DNA of 64,000 nucleotides from Amylostereum areolatum (GCA_012932865.1 SAXG01000012.1:1024075-1088074); one strand, 5' to 3'; positions 46,407 to 58,967 are shown, counted from the stretch's first letter. Translations and numbers: made by a program. Notes: generated from the letters alone by a model not told the origin.

Positions 46407-47954
46407 TCATTTCGCATTACCTCCATCGTAGGGGTGGTCATCTCCAGCGGTGAGCAGCTTGTAATCCGCTGCCCTGACGGGCGCAGATGGGCTGTCAAAT
46501 GGCTTGCGTCGTCTGTTAAAAGTGTTCAACAAACTTCGTATGGGAAAAAGACATGCACCCACTTCTCTCCTGCGGCCGCCGACGGAAATGATCCAAACAA
46601 ATCTGGATGTTTGGGTAGCGGTGATTCACTTTGGGCAGGAGCATCAACGGATAAGCTTACGAATTAGGCAGCAGGCTGCGATCATACCTGAAGTATGGAT
46701 GCTGCAACGCCTCTTCTGCAGATATTCTCTGGTCCGGATCATATGTCAAGAGAGACATCAGGAGATCTATGCCTGCAGAAGTCATATATTGGAATTTGGA
46801 TCGGAATTGGTGAGGTTGAGGCGAAGGAAGGGCAATCGTCTTTGCAAGGGGCAGGGTGGAATACTCTGGCCAAGTGTTGTTTGTCGGTGGACCCAGAAGT
46901 TTGAAAATCATGGAGATAAGCTCAAGTTCGCCTTTAGCTTGGAAAAGAGGCTCCTTGAGAAGTAGTTCGGAAAAGATACATCCAACCGACCACATATCCA
47001 CGGCGGTCGAGTACGTTTTAGCGCCGAGTAGTATTTCGGGGGCCCTGCAAGAACGGAATGAACGGGGTAAACACACATAAAAAGCAAAAGCGCGTACCGA
47101 TACCAGAGCGTGACTACCAACTGAGTCATACCGCCAACGCCCACAGGATCACCATATCTTCTTGCGAGACCGAAGTCTGCTACCTTGATGGTTCCCCTGT
47201 TGTTCATGAGAAGATTGCTGGTCTTCAGGTCACGATGGAGAATCCACATCGAATGGCAATGCGCAACGGCAGAAAGAAGTTGAAGCATGAGGGTCTTGAT
47301 CTCGGACTGAAGAAAGGGCTGCGGCATGAGAGTGAGGAGTGTCTTGAGGTCATGCTCGATAAAGTCCATAACGATGAAGACCCTTGCAGCAGATGGGGAA
47401 GACGGTGACGGAGACTGAAAGTGTATTACGGGCTCGTGAAGGCGCGGCTACACGTACTGTGTAAGTGTATCACCGACAACGACCTCGCGAATTCCGACTA
47501 CGTTTTCATGGCGGCAGGCCATGAGTGCATTGATTTCACGCAACGCGGTGATCGGAAAGCCCTGCTTTTCTTCGTCCAACTTGAGTTTTTTGAGCGCTAC
47601 GATGTCGCCGGTGTTCTTGTCCTTCGCGCGGAAGACGATACCATATGATCCTTCCTCGATTGAGTTGAGTCGCTCGTAGCTATAGACAGAGCGCGAAGGT
47701 ATAATGGGTGGATGGCGAGTACGAGGCGGGACGAAGACGCTATAATTCGGCCTGTTCTGTGCCGTCTGAGAAGATTGAGATATAGGGGAGTCCGGGCGAC
47801 TAGGAGAGTCATGTGCAAGCTCGGAGGTGCGGGTATTCTTGGGAATTTTTGCGCGCTTTTTGACAACGGGGGGTGGAGGGGAGAGATCGTCACGTCCATC
47901 TTCCTCGTCCCATTTTGAACGTTTGCGAGACGGTGTGAATGAGGATTCTGACAT
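46407..47954 (-). CDS. CDK11/PITSLRE-like cyclin-dependent kinase
   Basis: Five exons: 47458-47954, 47098-47382, 46688-47044, 46563-46628 and 46407-46512; 1311 nt (436 aa), frame closed. A basic, Ser/Pro-rich N-terminus ([10 protein letters not shown]) precedes the kinase: [25 protein letters not shown], and PITALREI, the variant of the PSTAIRE helix typical of CDK11/PITSLRE kinases. Then [34 protein letters not shown] and [16 protein letters not shown], which is the CDK11 tail. CDK11 kinases pair with L-type cyclins and act in transcription and pre-mRNA splicing. The start at 47954 was chosen at the first ATG after the divergent promoter; the frame is open further upstream to 48251, overlapping the next gene. 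Two acceptors are AAG. Confidence 0.92.
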
Positions 47955-48146
47955 GGGCTCCGACGTAGTGGTCGTTTGGTTGAAGGACGCGATCACCGCG
48001 ATTTGTTTGAAGTCATCTTCCCGCGCTCTCGGAATCAGTTGGTTCCATACATAGTTCAAATCGAACCAACGACTCCCACTCTGTCGCAGCTTCCCTGCTT
48101 CTACCTGGTCCACTCTCGCTTCCCATTTACTACCTGAAACGCGTTT
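47955..48146. promoter_or_regulatory. Bidirectional promoter, CDK11-like (-) and SIM-WD40 gene 1 (+)
   Basis: Only 192 bases separate the two start codons, so regulatory sequence must be shared or overlap. No clear TATA box seen. Confidence 0.5.
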
Positions 48147-50931
48147 ATGAGGAGGATAGAGATTGATCTGACTGTCGACGAAGACGACGGTGCACCCCTC
48201 GCCCGTCCACAGCGTGCCGCTCCACATAGAGCTAGCACCGGATACTCTCACCTTGAAAATCCACTAAAACCTTCCCTTCGGTATGACAGAGGCCATATCC
48301 TAGGACCTGCACTGGTTTCTGGTCCATCGAGTGGCCATTTAAAGCACAAGTTAGACCAGGACGACCATGCCCTGATTCGCAAACGGACAAGACTTCAACC
48401 TGTCTCTGCAGTGGCATCTACACCGGCTGGGCCACCACGAGAAAATATCATTATCGTACTGGATTCTGACGATGAGGTGGAGATGCATGGGAGTGTCTCT
48501 CCACTTTTGACCCGTGTTAATGTCTATGTCCACAGGAAATTCAACTTGTACACTCGAACCAGGAGGACGAGTGTGACTCGGAGGACGAATATAGGCGCAA
48601 ACATGCGGCCTACAATGAATCAGGCGCGGAAAATGTGCGTATTGCGACTGTCCGTCGTTCACCCATTTGGGTAACAAGTATCGCCTCTTTGTCTATGCAG
48701 TGGAACGGCATGTGGGTTAGCCACAGGGAGCCTGTACTTGACATCAGCGACTCACTGCCGAAGGTAATGGCCATGCTTGCTGTCTCATGTGCCGAGGAGG
48801 GGTCTGCGTCCAAAGTGAAGCAAGACTTATATAAAGGTCTGGATACTTTGCGCACCGAACGTTCTCGCACGAAGGCTTGTGCTGCAGCGCCCCACACGAT
48901 GCACACCAAAGTCAGTATCACCGTTAAGGTGTAACTGCATTCAAACGCTGAATGTCGGCCTAGTTGCAAGACGCGGGGCATCTCCATGGTCTGATGCCAG
49001 CTACTTCAGAGAGTCGATTCAAACACAGCTCTTTGGAATCCGGCGTAAGAAGACGTGGCCTCACCAGACGTCATCTTTCCCTAGCAGGCATGTTTGGTGT
49101 GTCCTGCTTGCACTCTGTAATCTCACTTCGTAGAGCGGATGATCGTGCGTCACAAGCATCATATTGTCAGTCTTTCCTGGTTGTAACGAACGGGGTCGTG
49201 TAGCTATCAACACCATCGTTCAGTCGGGAAACATCTTGGCCGCCGCTAGCTCGCTGGCCACGGCGCGTAACCCACCTATTGAAGGTGACACTTTTCGCTT
49301 CCTCCTCTCCTGCACTACTCATCACCTTGATAGTCGTTGAGCAAGAAGCTTGTGGCTTTACCTTGCAGCTTCTCCTGCGCGATGAAAGTAAGGTTTCTCA
49401 ATCTATCCCGAGGTATATCCCTTGACGCTAGCAGTTTATGCCTCTCGTGACCACAAGGAGCGCATGATGCGACATGACCAGCTGGGAGGTATGTCGGCAT
49501 GTGGATGCCCATGTAAGATTACATTTAGTAAACCTGTTCAACAGCAGTCGGCAAGCCGTACAGCGTAGAATCCATAGCAATAGATCCTAATAAGTATGTT
49601 TGATATGCTGCCCCATATTTTACTCTCTGATATGACGTCAAAGGCCTGGTCGTGTGGTGACTGCCGGAAACGATGGTTTCGTAACTGTGCGAGACATTGA
49701 CGATGCTATAGGGGCATCGTCTATATGTGAGCCTCGCCTAATCAATCCACGACCAACTGACAAACGTAATCCAGTTAGGTCAAGTCCACCTGAAGCCCCC
49801 GGACAATATCCCCGAGGCCTCCAGTTTCGCTCGTCCGATTCTGCACTGGCCATACCTCACAGCGATGGGTAAGTTGTGTGGATCTCCGAGACCTTGGTGG
49901 GTTCCCTGACAAGGAAAAAGTTCAATCCACATCTACAAGCTGGACGGATCTCGAGCAGATGAGATTGAACATCGCATGCAAGCTAAATTGAGTATCATCG
50001 GTGGCGATTTGCACCCTGTGGTTCGCATGGTTTGGGGCCCTTCAGACATGTTATACGCAGCGTACGAAGGAGGCAATGCTGGTCACTGTGTGGCTTTTGA
50101 TATACAGCGCCCCAATTTGCCATGCAAATTCCAAGATATCCACGAAACCGGTGAAGCTGTAACTATCAATCCAAGTGGTACTGTTGACTGTCAGCACTCA
50201 GAAACACTATCAAAGGCTAATGTGTTTTGGGGATGCTTCTCTAGGGCAGAGTATTGTCGTCTTCACTCGTGACCAGGACGCTATACACAAACTTCGCATA
50301 TACGACGTAGCTCGTCGGAACGTAAAGCATTCTCTATCCCTTGACCTTTTACCGTTCGCCACCACGCAAAATGATCGCTGTATGGACAAAATTACAGCAG
50401 CATCTTACAGTCCAGACGAGCGGCTGATTGCGGTTGGTCGAAGTGACGATCAGCTGCACCTTTACGACCGTCGAAATATGGGAAAGGGGCCAATTCTACA
50501 ATTTAAACACAGGGAAAATCCTGCGTGTAGGGCCGCTCCATCGAATGGCGGGATTGCTCGCTTGGAGTGGATACAAGCTTGGGATGGACGCGGATTGGGG
50601 CTTGTCAGTGGCGGCGGAGATGGTGAGTCGTCTATGACCGTTCGCTGACTTCCCAACCAATTCTGGTCGTGTCACTCATCTGTGTTGCTGTTGCTGTATA
50701 GGCTGTGTTCGTGTTTGGGATGCTCTAGGCTCTAGCAACGATCCGCTGAACGGTCACACAATTGCACAACTTGACAGTGCGGTCAGTGACTTCTCACTCG
50801 GCGAGCAATTTAAGGATGAGAAGCCGCTCGCGGTGTAAGTCTCGAATCACTACTCTGCGGATTTTGCTCATCATGTACACAACAGGGGCACAGAAAGCGG
50901 AGGAGTGTATGTCTATGACCGGAAGAGATAG
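48147..50931 (+). CDS. SIM-WD40 protein 1 (acidic SUMO-interaction-like motifs plus WD40 repeats), upstream paralogue
   Basis: Exon 1 is 48147-48476; exon 2 starts 48536 (to about 48634), exon 3 at 48701, with further exons to TAG at 50929-50931. Some middle borders are uncertain. Exon 1 has two SIM-like cores beside acid: IEIDLTVDEDDG at the start and NIIIVLDSDDEVE before the first intron; exon 2 is strongly acidic (NQEDECDSEDEY). The second half is a WD40 propeller: AGNDGFVTVRDI, LQFRSSDSALAIPHSDG, MVWGPSDMLYAAYEGG, ASYSPDERLIAVGRSDDQ, and LVSGGGDG|CVRVWDALGS. The next gene downstream has the same motif order and intron phases. WD40 domains are protein scaffolds and SIMs bind SUMO, so a SUMO-directed adaptor role is a fair inference. 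I do not recognise a named orthologue. Confidence 0.8.
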
Positions 50932-51324
50932 ATGGAGTGGCCGTAGAGGCTTCTGGTAGGCTGACGAGCTGCGCTTGAGGTTTCTCTATCAGTATCACAA
51001 TAAACTATCAATACACTACTATTCTACTTCCAAGTACTACTTGACTGTCTTAGAAAGTCAGTCGTCTCTCCAGCGGTCTGAGGCCTGGGCCTGAGATCTG
51101 AGACAGAACCTCCGAACGGGAACCTGGCAAGAGTGCCACAGTTGACGGCCCGATCGCGCCCGGGACTGGTAACTTCGCCGCGTTCGACCAACGACGTCTT
51201 CAAGACTTCGACCGCCCACACTGCAACGTTGGCGGCGGTACGGGTAACTTACTTTTTATTTCCGCGATTCCTCTCGGGTTCCCCGTTCCACGACCCTTCC
51301 TTCGAATAGTTCATAATCGAAGGA
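50932..51324. other. Spacer between the two SIM-WD40 paralogues
   Basis: About 390 bases carrying the 3' end of gene 1 and the promoter of gene 2. No conserved coding segment recognised; the two upstream regions do not look alike by eye. Confidence 0.45.
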
Positions 51325-54300
51325 ATGTCGCAGGACGTCATCGATTTAACCCAGGATGAGGACTCGAATCACGGCCCGGGGTACAAGGCAGAACGCTTTC
51401 CAAGTTCCCCGATTGTAGCGTACGGGGCGGTATACACCGACGATGTTGAAAACTTCAAGACTCCGGAGCCGCGACCTCGTCGGTCTTCCGGTGCGAACAA
51501 GAGCCTTCCCACCGTCGAGACTTCTCCAACGCAAGGAACATCTTCCGTATTTGGACCATTGTCTCCGGCCCCCCTCTCGTCTTCTACACGTTCCTCTCAG
51601 AAGTTGGCACCCGTAGATATGCCCACTGCCTCGGGATCCACCCCTGCTGGTCGATCCTACCCTGCTCACCATCCCACCATCGGTACACAGGGGCTCAACA
51701 CTGTGTTGAACAAGGCTACTGCCAAGAAGCGCCGCAGGGGAGATGTCACTGTCATTTCTGACTCTGATGAGGAATGCTTGATCCCCCGTAGGAATCCAGT
51801 TGGGTCTGCTGTCCAGATTTGCACAATTATATTGCTGAATTTGTGACTTCACTCTCAGGCTAAACGGTTGAAAATCAAGGAATCTACTGTGGATCAGCCC
51901 TCTCATCGCGTGGAACAGGATGGGGTATATACTACAGATCCTGAGACCTCCTCGAGTGTTGCCAGTGTCTCACACAAGTCAGAGAGAATAGAAATTGATC
52001 AAAGCCCCCCAGAACGCGATGTCGACGACTGGGAATGGCACCATGATGGGTTTATAATATCTTGTGGTAGTAATGTAAGCCCTTGTCTCCTTGATCCCGA
52101 TATCATGCACCGACCCATCGAAGTGGAAAGAGCCATCCTTCAAGGAGAGTAACCTAGATTTCGACACAGAATCTCGCATTGGTTCATCATTGCCGATGGC
52201 TATCCCCTCAGAGAAGAAATCATGTTCAAAGATCATAGGGTCCGCCGTTGGGCGTAGCTTGGACGTACCCCATGGAGAACTTATGCTCGATCATGTGCGT
52301 AACCTCCCTATAGCGAAGTGGATGGTGCCTTACGTACATGGTTTAGACTGCAAGGGATATCATGGGCAGCGTAACAACTCCCTCGGAGCGAAGATGTCTG
52401 CATGATCACGTTGCTCGTGGTTTCTGCGACAGACTCGATAGACACATGTCTCTTTCTGGCCAATTCAGCCTCTCTTCCCTTTCGGTCGTTGGACAGATGA
52501 GTAGAGCAGGGGGATGTGAGTTTTCTGACTCCTTGAAGTGAACGCTCTGTTTGACCCATTGTCACGCAGCAATCAACACAGTGGTTCAATCAGGATGTTT
52601 TATTGGCTTGAGCAGTGATACCGTCCATGGAGAGGCTGACGACCCCGCCATGAGAGAAGGTCGGTTTGCCAACCTTTCGCTCTTTGACATGCCTCTGACA
52701 GACTTCCTTCTAGTCCTTCAAGCGGACGTTCACAATAGGCCGGGGACATTGCAAGTCAATGCCAATGGCACAAGTGAGTACACAAAGCGGCCCCACGACC
52801 TCAATTGCTCAATGTCGTTTCGGAAGACCACGTTGTCCATGATCACAGACGATGTTTTACTCGAAAGGTGCCCGGGTCAGATGGTAAGAGAATTCGAACC
52901 GTGTCTATGCTTCTTCCACGTAGTCTGTTGTCTGACTAGTGTCAAGACTATCTATTCGACAAGTACTATGCGGTTCTCGCCGTGGCTTTCGACCCAAACC
53001 GGTGAGTTGGAATGGCGCAGACCTCAAGGCCGCTGCTCAGTTTCAACAGGCCCAGCTGGATGATATCAGCGTCCACCGATGGCCAGGTCGCTGTTCGAGA
53101 TGTCAAGAAGGATATCTTTGCAGCGAAGATGTGTAAGGACCCATCGTCTCTGTGACGTTCACCATAGGTTTTCAGCTTTCGTACTAGTCAGGCCAGGAAA
53201 AGAAACTTGCATGCCAGAGGATACCCACCACCCCCACTCCCTTCACTTCCGCGCCACGGACTCCGCGCTGGCAATCAGCTGTTCTGACGGGTGCCCATCA
53301 CTTTTTTGATTCTTTTCATCTTCTTATCTCACCATATCGACCAGATCCATATTCGTCTACGATCTGGCAAAGTCCTCATCGCAAACGGAGACAATCCGCC
53401 CCCGCCTCCAAACCAAGCTGAAAATTAGCGGTAAAGATGGCCACAGCGTGGGCCACATGGCTTGGGGAAACGACAACATGCTTTATGCATCTACAGAATC
53501 TGCCGACAAGGGAAACCATCTCGGTTTCGACATACAACACCCTTCCAAGCCCGTGCTCAAGTTCACCGATGCTAAAGATAGCGGAGACGCTCTCGCCATT
53601 GATACGTATCGTGAGCTTTGGCTTTATCGCACTATTGCCTCTTCTTAACAAGGTATGTATCCCAGGAGAAAACCTGGCTCTTGTTACTCGAAGTCACGTA
53701 GGACGGCACATCCTGCGTTTGTATGACGTGAGACGAAAGCGCCGGACCGCCTCTGATATGACATCTCTCGAGGCGTTTCACTTTGACTACGACGAGCACT
53801 GGGACAGCGAAGTGACGTGCGCGTCCTACAGCCCGGATGGACGTCTTCTCGCCCTCGCGCGCAACGATGACCGACTCCATGTTTACGACACGCGCTACCT
53901 TAACAAGAGACCCCTGCTTCGGTTCTTTCACTGGGGAGCGCACAGGGACGACGCTGTGTGTGGCAGAGACAACGATACCCAAAAACTCAAGCGTTATGGG
54001 GTCACGCAGATGTCGTGGGTTCAGGGGTGGCGTGGACGCGGGCTTGGGCTGGTCAGCGGCGGAGGCGATGGTAGGCAAACGTTTTTTCAAATAGAATGCC
54101 AGATGATTCACTCGACGTAGGATGTGTCCGATTGTGGGATGCCCTGGGCTCAGACGACGATCCTGTGAACGGGGAAGTCCTTGCCCAGACAGATTGGAGC
54201 ATCGGAAGTTTTTCGCTGGGAGACTCGTATAACGGTGAAAAGCCTCTCGTCGTGTAAGTGCAACCTATGTCAGTTCGAGCGCCGCTAATACAGTATATTT

Positions 54301-54377
54301 ACCTGGACAGAGGCGATAACGGCGCACGCGCATATATTTACGATCGAACGTCAAGAATTGAAGACATCTCGCCTTGA
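51325..54377 (+). CDS. SIM-WD40 protein 2, downstream tandem paralogue
   Basis: Starts at 51325 with MSQDVIDLTQDEDSN (SIM-like core next to acid). A Ser/Pro-rich stretch and a basic KKRRRGD lead into a second core, VTVISDSDEE; a third acidic core is RIEIDQSPPERD. Exon 1 probably ends at 51798, exon 2 runs 51859-52074, and exon 3 begins at 52124 with WKEPSF. WD40 half: INTVVQSG, DGQVAVRDV, HFRATDSALAISCSDG, MAWGNDNMLYASTES, ASYSPDGRLLALARNDDR, QGWRGRGLGLVSGGGDG|CVRLWDALGSDDDP, ending DRTSRIEDISP at TGA 54375-54377. Compared with the upstream gene, the same blocks occur in the same order with matching intron positions, so this is a clear tandem duplication that has diverged strongly outside the propeller. 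Function inferred only from motif content. Confidence 0.84.
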
Positions 54378-54992
54378 ATTATTGCCTACATTCAATCTCC
54401 TGTGGGTGGTATATGCGTTCACGATTTCTAGTCATCTTCCTTACCCCATTCTAGAGTATTTTCTTGACAGTTCTTGCGCAACCTGCTTTCCCTGCTATCT
54501 TGCTATCGTATTGCTTTACATTCATATGTCGATGATTTAACATGAAGTACACGAATAATCACTTTCTTGTTGGAATGTATCCCGTACTTGAATATATACA
54601 ACGAGCCCCAGACGCGTGAAGAAGACGACAGAGGGTTGAGTAGGGAGTGTAGAACGTAAATGTTGGCTGCTTTTTGACCTCCTCAGGCCACAGGATAGAC
54701 CAGGGAGGCTTCGAAAGAGCCGGAAAAGAAAAGCGTAAGATGTGAAACTTATGGACCTATGGTTCATTTAGGTCTGACAGCTGGCCAGGACTGGTTAACG
54801 TATAGCCAAAATCCTTGAGGATACCTCATACTTACAACAAAGGTCAACTGGATATGAATGAGTGCTTTTATATGGGTGCACATCCGGCATGACGCACCTG
54901 GGGCTACAATTGCGAACGTATGAATGTTGACGTTGAGGTGTTGACGACGATTGAAATCCGACGATTAACGCCAGACCAGGGTGGACGTAGGC
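54378..54992. other. Intergenic region, convergent gene ends
   Basis: About 615 bases between the ends of SIM-WD40 protein 2 (+) and the DUF1764 gene (-). Open frames here are short and show no motif. No RNA gene recognised. Confidence 0.5.
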
Positions 54993-55705
54993 TTACAATG
55001 AGATGCCAGGGTGCGTATACATCATGGTACAGGTCAGTAATGGTAAGAATACAGTGGTGTGCGGGTATTTCGTCAAAAGCCTGTCAAGAATACATGGGTC
55101 GATGCTTTCAACAGAAAAAGCAGCCGACGCACAACAATCGCAGTCAAATGGACAGAGTGGGGTATCTGTCGGATGGATGAGGATAGACCGGAAGAAAACA
55201 ACGGCACCAGGTGCTTACCCCCACCCTCGTCTTGTATACCAAGCTCGTCTTCTTTATAAATGGAGAACCCATCCTCGGTCTTTCGTCCTGCACACACATA
55301 TATTAATGTAAAATGGAACGGACGGTGGGAAGAATACACACTGGGTCCGGACCCTCTGGAGTCTTTGAAGCGGGCCTCGTCATCCTTATCTGTCTTGACT
55401 GGCTTCTTTTTCGCAGTCAGGACACTGGCACCCTTGTCGATCCTTGGACGCTTCGAGGGGGCAACAATCTGGACGGATGGGTCGACCACGGTCTCGGGAA
55501 CGGGTCGCGCTTGGGGTGGGGTTTCGTCGTGCCGATGCGTGGAAGGACCTGCCTCTGAGTCCGCCAAATCACGCTTGCGTTTTTTCTGCTTCTTTTTTTT
55601 CTTCGCAGGAGGAGCAGCGAAGACCGCAGAGGACGAGGGGACAGGTGAGGAGGGTTTGGCCTTGCCTTTGGAGGCGAAGATGTCATCGATTTCGGAAAAG
55701 GCCAT
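54993..55705 (-). CDS. DUF1764 family nuclear protein
   Basis: Three exons: 55342-55705, 55219-55287 and 54993-55165; 606 nt (201 aa). The start MAFSEIDDIFASKGKAK matches the short N-terminal motif of the DUF1764 family. A Lys-rich, likely nuclear or nucleolar stretch follows (AKKKKKQKKRKRD), then the conserved C-terminal block: GSGPR|RKTEDGFSIYKEDELGI and DTPLCPFDCDCC. Family proteins normally end one residue after that Cys-rich block. Here the frame runs on for about 40 residues of ordinary-looking sequence, so the true stop may be hidden by an indel or the tail may be an extension specific to this lineage. Molecular function is unknown. Confidence 0.85.
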
Positions 55706-56031
55706 GGAAGAGCGGAAGCAAGCTCAGACTGAAAAACCTCGGATGTTCAGAAGTCACGGGGCGCTGCACATTGGCGGCACGGAAAGATGGGAGACAATGC
55801 CAAGACAATGCCAAAGGAAAGAGTGAGGAGAAAGACGAAGGGGACAGAGGGAGTGGTCGACGTGGAGGGGGAAGGCAAAGGCGAGGGGAAAAAACCGACG
55901 CGAGAGAATTACCGAATCGAGTAATCCAAGAGTCTGCGTCTCCCAGGTCCACGCGCGACGGACGGAGGACAACGCTCGCACCAACGGTTTGCGCGCAGAG
56001 AAAAAAAGGGACGAATTACGGACAAGGAACG
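55706..56031. promoter_or_regulatory. Divergent promoter region, DUF1764 (-) and Swi1/ARID gene (+)
   Basis: About 326 purine-rich bases on the plus strand (many AGGAAA and GAGGG runs). The exact 5' limit of the Swi1 coding region is uncertain, so part of the downstream sequence may also be untranslated. Confidence 0.4.
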
Positions 56032-58967
56032 ATGTTGTATGTCGCAACCATTTTTCTGTTCCTGTGCGAGGCGCTGACGGGGGCCGACAGTCATGCGAAT
56101 GGGGGCCAAGTGCCGCCACAGGGAGTGAGCGGGGTGGGCGGGGTGGTCGGGGAGGGGAGCGGGCTGTACAACGGGATGGACTCGAGTGCGGTAGCGCGTC
56201 AGATGGCGGCCTTGAACGCGGCAGGACGAGCGCGGGCTCAAAGTCAATCGGGTCGAGGCGGTTCTTCCTCGGCTCCTGGCCCTGCGCTGGGTCCGCCCAA
56301 CAACAACGGTTCGAACTTCGAACTCCTCCTCCTTTCACTTACATAACTGACTCAACCATGCCCATGCCCCCCACAGATCCTATCCTCGGCATGCTTCAGC
56401 AGCCAGCTCGCTCCGTTCAACAATATCCTCCCCAGTACCTTCAGGTCTACAAGCAGAGGCTTCGCCAATTTCTCAATGGCCTCGCAAGCATCCACATCTC
56501 TCGCAAGTCTCCCCTCCCCCCCAACCTCACCGGTGTACCATATCCCCCCGGCTTTGATCCTAACCACTCCAAATGGTCTATGCTCGAAATATCCCCAGAG
56601 CCCGGCTGCCTTCGCCTCGCCGGGAAAGATGTCGACCTCTTCAAGTTGTGGAATTTCGTGCAGTCCAACGGAGGTGGTGTCAAGGTGAGCCCAACTCCAC
56701 TCCTTTGTCCCGCACTTTGCTCACTTTCCCTTCAAGGTCACTCAAGATCACCTTTGGGCCATGGCTCTTTCCCATTTCGATCTTCCAGAGCATTTCCCCC
56801 CCTTCGCACCCAACGGTTCCACCGAGGGCGCCAGCATCCTGGGCAGCATCTACATGAGCATCCTTCTCCCCTTCGAGGAAATGTTTCGTAACAAGCACAA
56901 CCAGCCGCGCCCCCAGATCCCCGCTCAAGGTCAATCCCAACCAGGACCGTCCACTCTTCAAGGTCAAGTGCAGGGAGGGGACATGAACTTGCAGGGCACG
57001 ATCTCCGGCGGAATGCCACACATGGGCGGAAGTTTACCTCAGTCATCCCAAGCCATGCACTCTGGGCCACCCATTTCCAGGGCGTCATCTGGCGGCCTCA
57101 CCTTGGGACCCGGGGGCGGACCAATATCGACGCATAGCTCACTCGGCTCCTCGTCGGGTGGCCCCCTGCCTGCTGATCCTTCGGATTGGGATAACGAAAC
57201 TCGAAAGAGAAAAATGGGTGTCGAGGAGGATGCGAAACGGACGCGGCAGAAGACGAGTACGTCCCCTCTTCGATATTATCACATCTTGAACTCACAGGTT
57301 CCGCAGGAGAGCCACCCGAATCAGGCATGGTGCGTTTTCTTCGCAAGACATAGACAGGGTGGTCGTTAACGCTCTCGTTCATCACTTAGGATAGAGCCTC
57401 TGCTCCACCGAACGGAAGTGCTCCGCCAGGGACCGGGCCAGCGTCGAACAATGGTGTGGCCGATACTGCCTCGCAGCCGCGAAGCCCTCAGCGTCGACGC
57501 GTCGAATACCGACCCCTTGTTCGGGAAATCGAAACCGCAGGCGGACGAGACTTGCACTCCATCGCAGAGGAATACGTCCGTTCCGCGCACCGTCCTCTCC
57601 GTGACCTCTCAGAGTGGGGCAATGTTGACATCGACGCTCTCACGATGAGCGTTCGTTCGCGTATCTCGACGGAGCTTAGCTATGCTCTTTCAACATTCAC
57701 CCTCCTTTCCATCATGCGTGGTCCGACGGGCGGCGGGTTTCCGATCGGGAATTGCGAGGAACTCTTGGAGGAAGTTATGGACCTCGTGGAAGAAGCTGCG
57801 TTTGAGGAGGGTGTCGATGAATGGGACCCCACTGGAGACGACGACATCATCACTCACAAGGACGTTGTCGATGCCATCCATGAAGACGGAAGTACGCACT
57901 TCGCCGGACTCATCAAGCGTCAAGGCATGAAGGCACCCGAACTTGGACACAAACAACGTCCCGCCGACATCATACTGACAGTGACGAACATCATGCGCAA
58001 TCTGTCGATCGTCCCAGATAACGTCGAGTATCTCGCCCACCACGATCGCCTGCTCAAGACGTCCTTACGACTATGCGGTCTGCGACGAACGAAGGACGGC
58101 GCCCTGCAAGCCGTATCTCCTGCTCTCTCTCTTCGGGACGTAATTGCCGTCCGGAAAGACGTTCTTTACCTCCTGATCTCCCTCGGTCCTGCGACGCGGT
58201 TAACACAGTCATTGACGCACGCAGCATCACCTCCTGCGGCGCGAACGGCGCGACGCGTCTTCGAGCTTGTGGCTTCGATTCTCCTCGACCCTTCCGAAAC
58301 GCACACGCCCATCATGTTGATGATGCAAGGGGGCGCCAGCGCAGGCCAGTATATCAAGCCCCCCCAGTTGATCGATGCCGCTCTCGAGGTGTTCACACGA
58401 TTTGGACAACCGGACGTGAATAGAAAAGTGATTTCCGAGGCTGTCTCTCAATCGTGGCAGCGGCAGCTATTTTCCAATCTCGTGCGAAGGCTCCCCCTCG
58501 CGGACGCGGATTTCCAGGTCACCATACGCGAAGCATGGCTGAGCTACGTGGAGAAGGTGATTCTGGGCCTGTACACAATTGCCTTCCTCGCGTCTCCGGA
58601 GTTGAAGACGGTGCTGAAGAAGGACCGCTCACTGGGAACGTCCAGGCTCTTGCTACGTTTGGTGAAGAAATTCACCACGGGCGCACCAGCCGATTACCGT
58701 ACCTTCCTAGGTCTCTGCGCCCGACGCGCGATCGAGACGCTCAAGGTGCTCGACGACGGCGCTGACGCGTTTGACATGTCGCAAAGCACGGGAGGGCCTG
58801 CGTTGTCATTTGGGATGGGATACGGCGAGCAAGGAGAGGACCGAGTCGAGAAGGGGATGGGTCTACTCGGGGGCTTCCAGGAAGACGTCGTGTGGGGTAT
58901 CATGTTGCAGAAGGACATTGACGAGGGGACGTTCCGGGAGCTGGAGAGTTTGGCGCGTGTAGGATGA
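56032..58967 (+). CDS. ARID-domain subunit of SWI/SNF (Swi1-like)
   Basis: Exons 56032-56308, 56377-56684, 56737-57256, 57298-57329 and 57390-58967; 2715 nt (904 aa), frame closed. The start is uncertain: the ATG at 56032 gives a hydrophobic N-terminus atypical for the family, while the in-frame ATG at 56176 (MDSSAVARQMAALNAAGRA) looks more natural. The ARID domain runs from RLRQFLNGLASIHI through LFKLWNFVQSNGGGVK|VTQDHLWAMA to YMSILLPFEEMF. A Gly/Gln/Ser-rich linker with a basic patch (TRKRKMG) follows, then the large alpha-helical Swi1-type C-terminal region (RDLSEWGNVDIDALTMSVRS, RRVFELVASILLDPSE, YRTFLGLCARRAIETLKVLD). Swi1/ARID1 recruits the remodelling complex to promoters and organises its base module. 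One acceptor is AAG (56736). Confidence 0.9.

Noticed and set aside
47458..48251. Longer start of the CDK11-like gene at 48251
   Set aside because: It would overlap the start of the divergent SIM-WD40 gene and adds sequence unlike CDK11 N-termini; 47954 is preferred.
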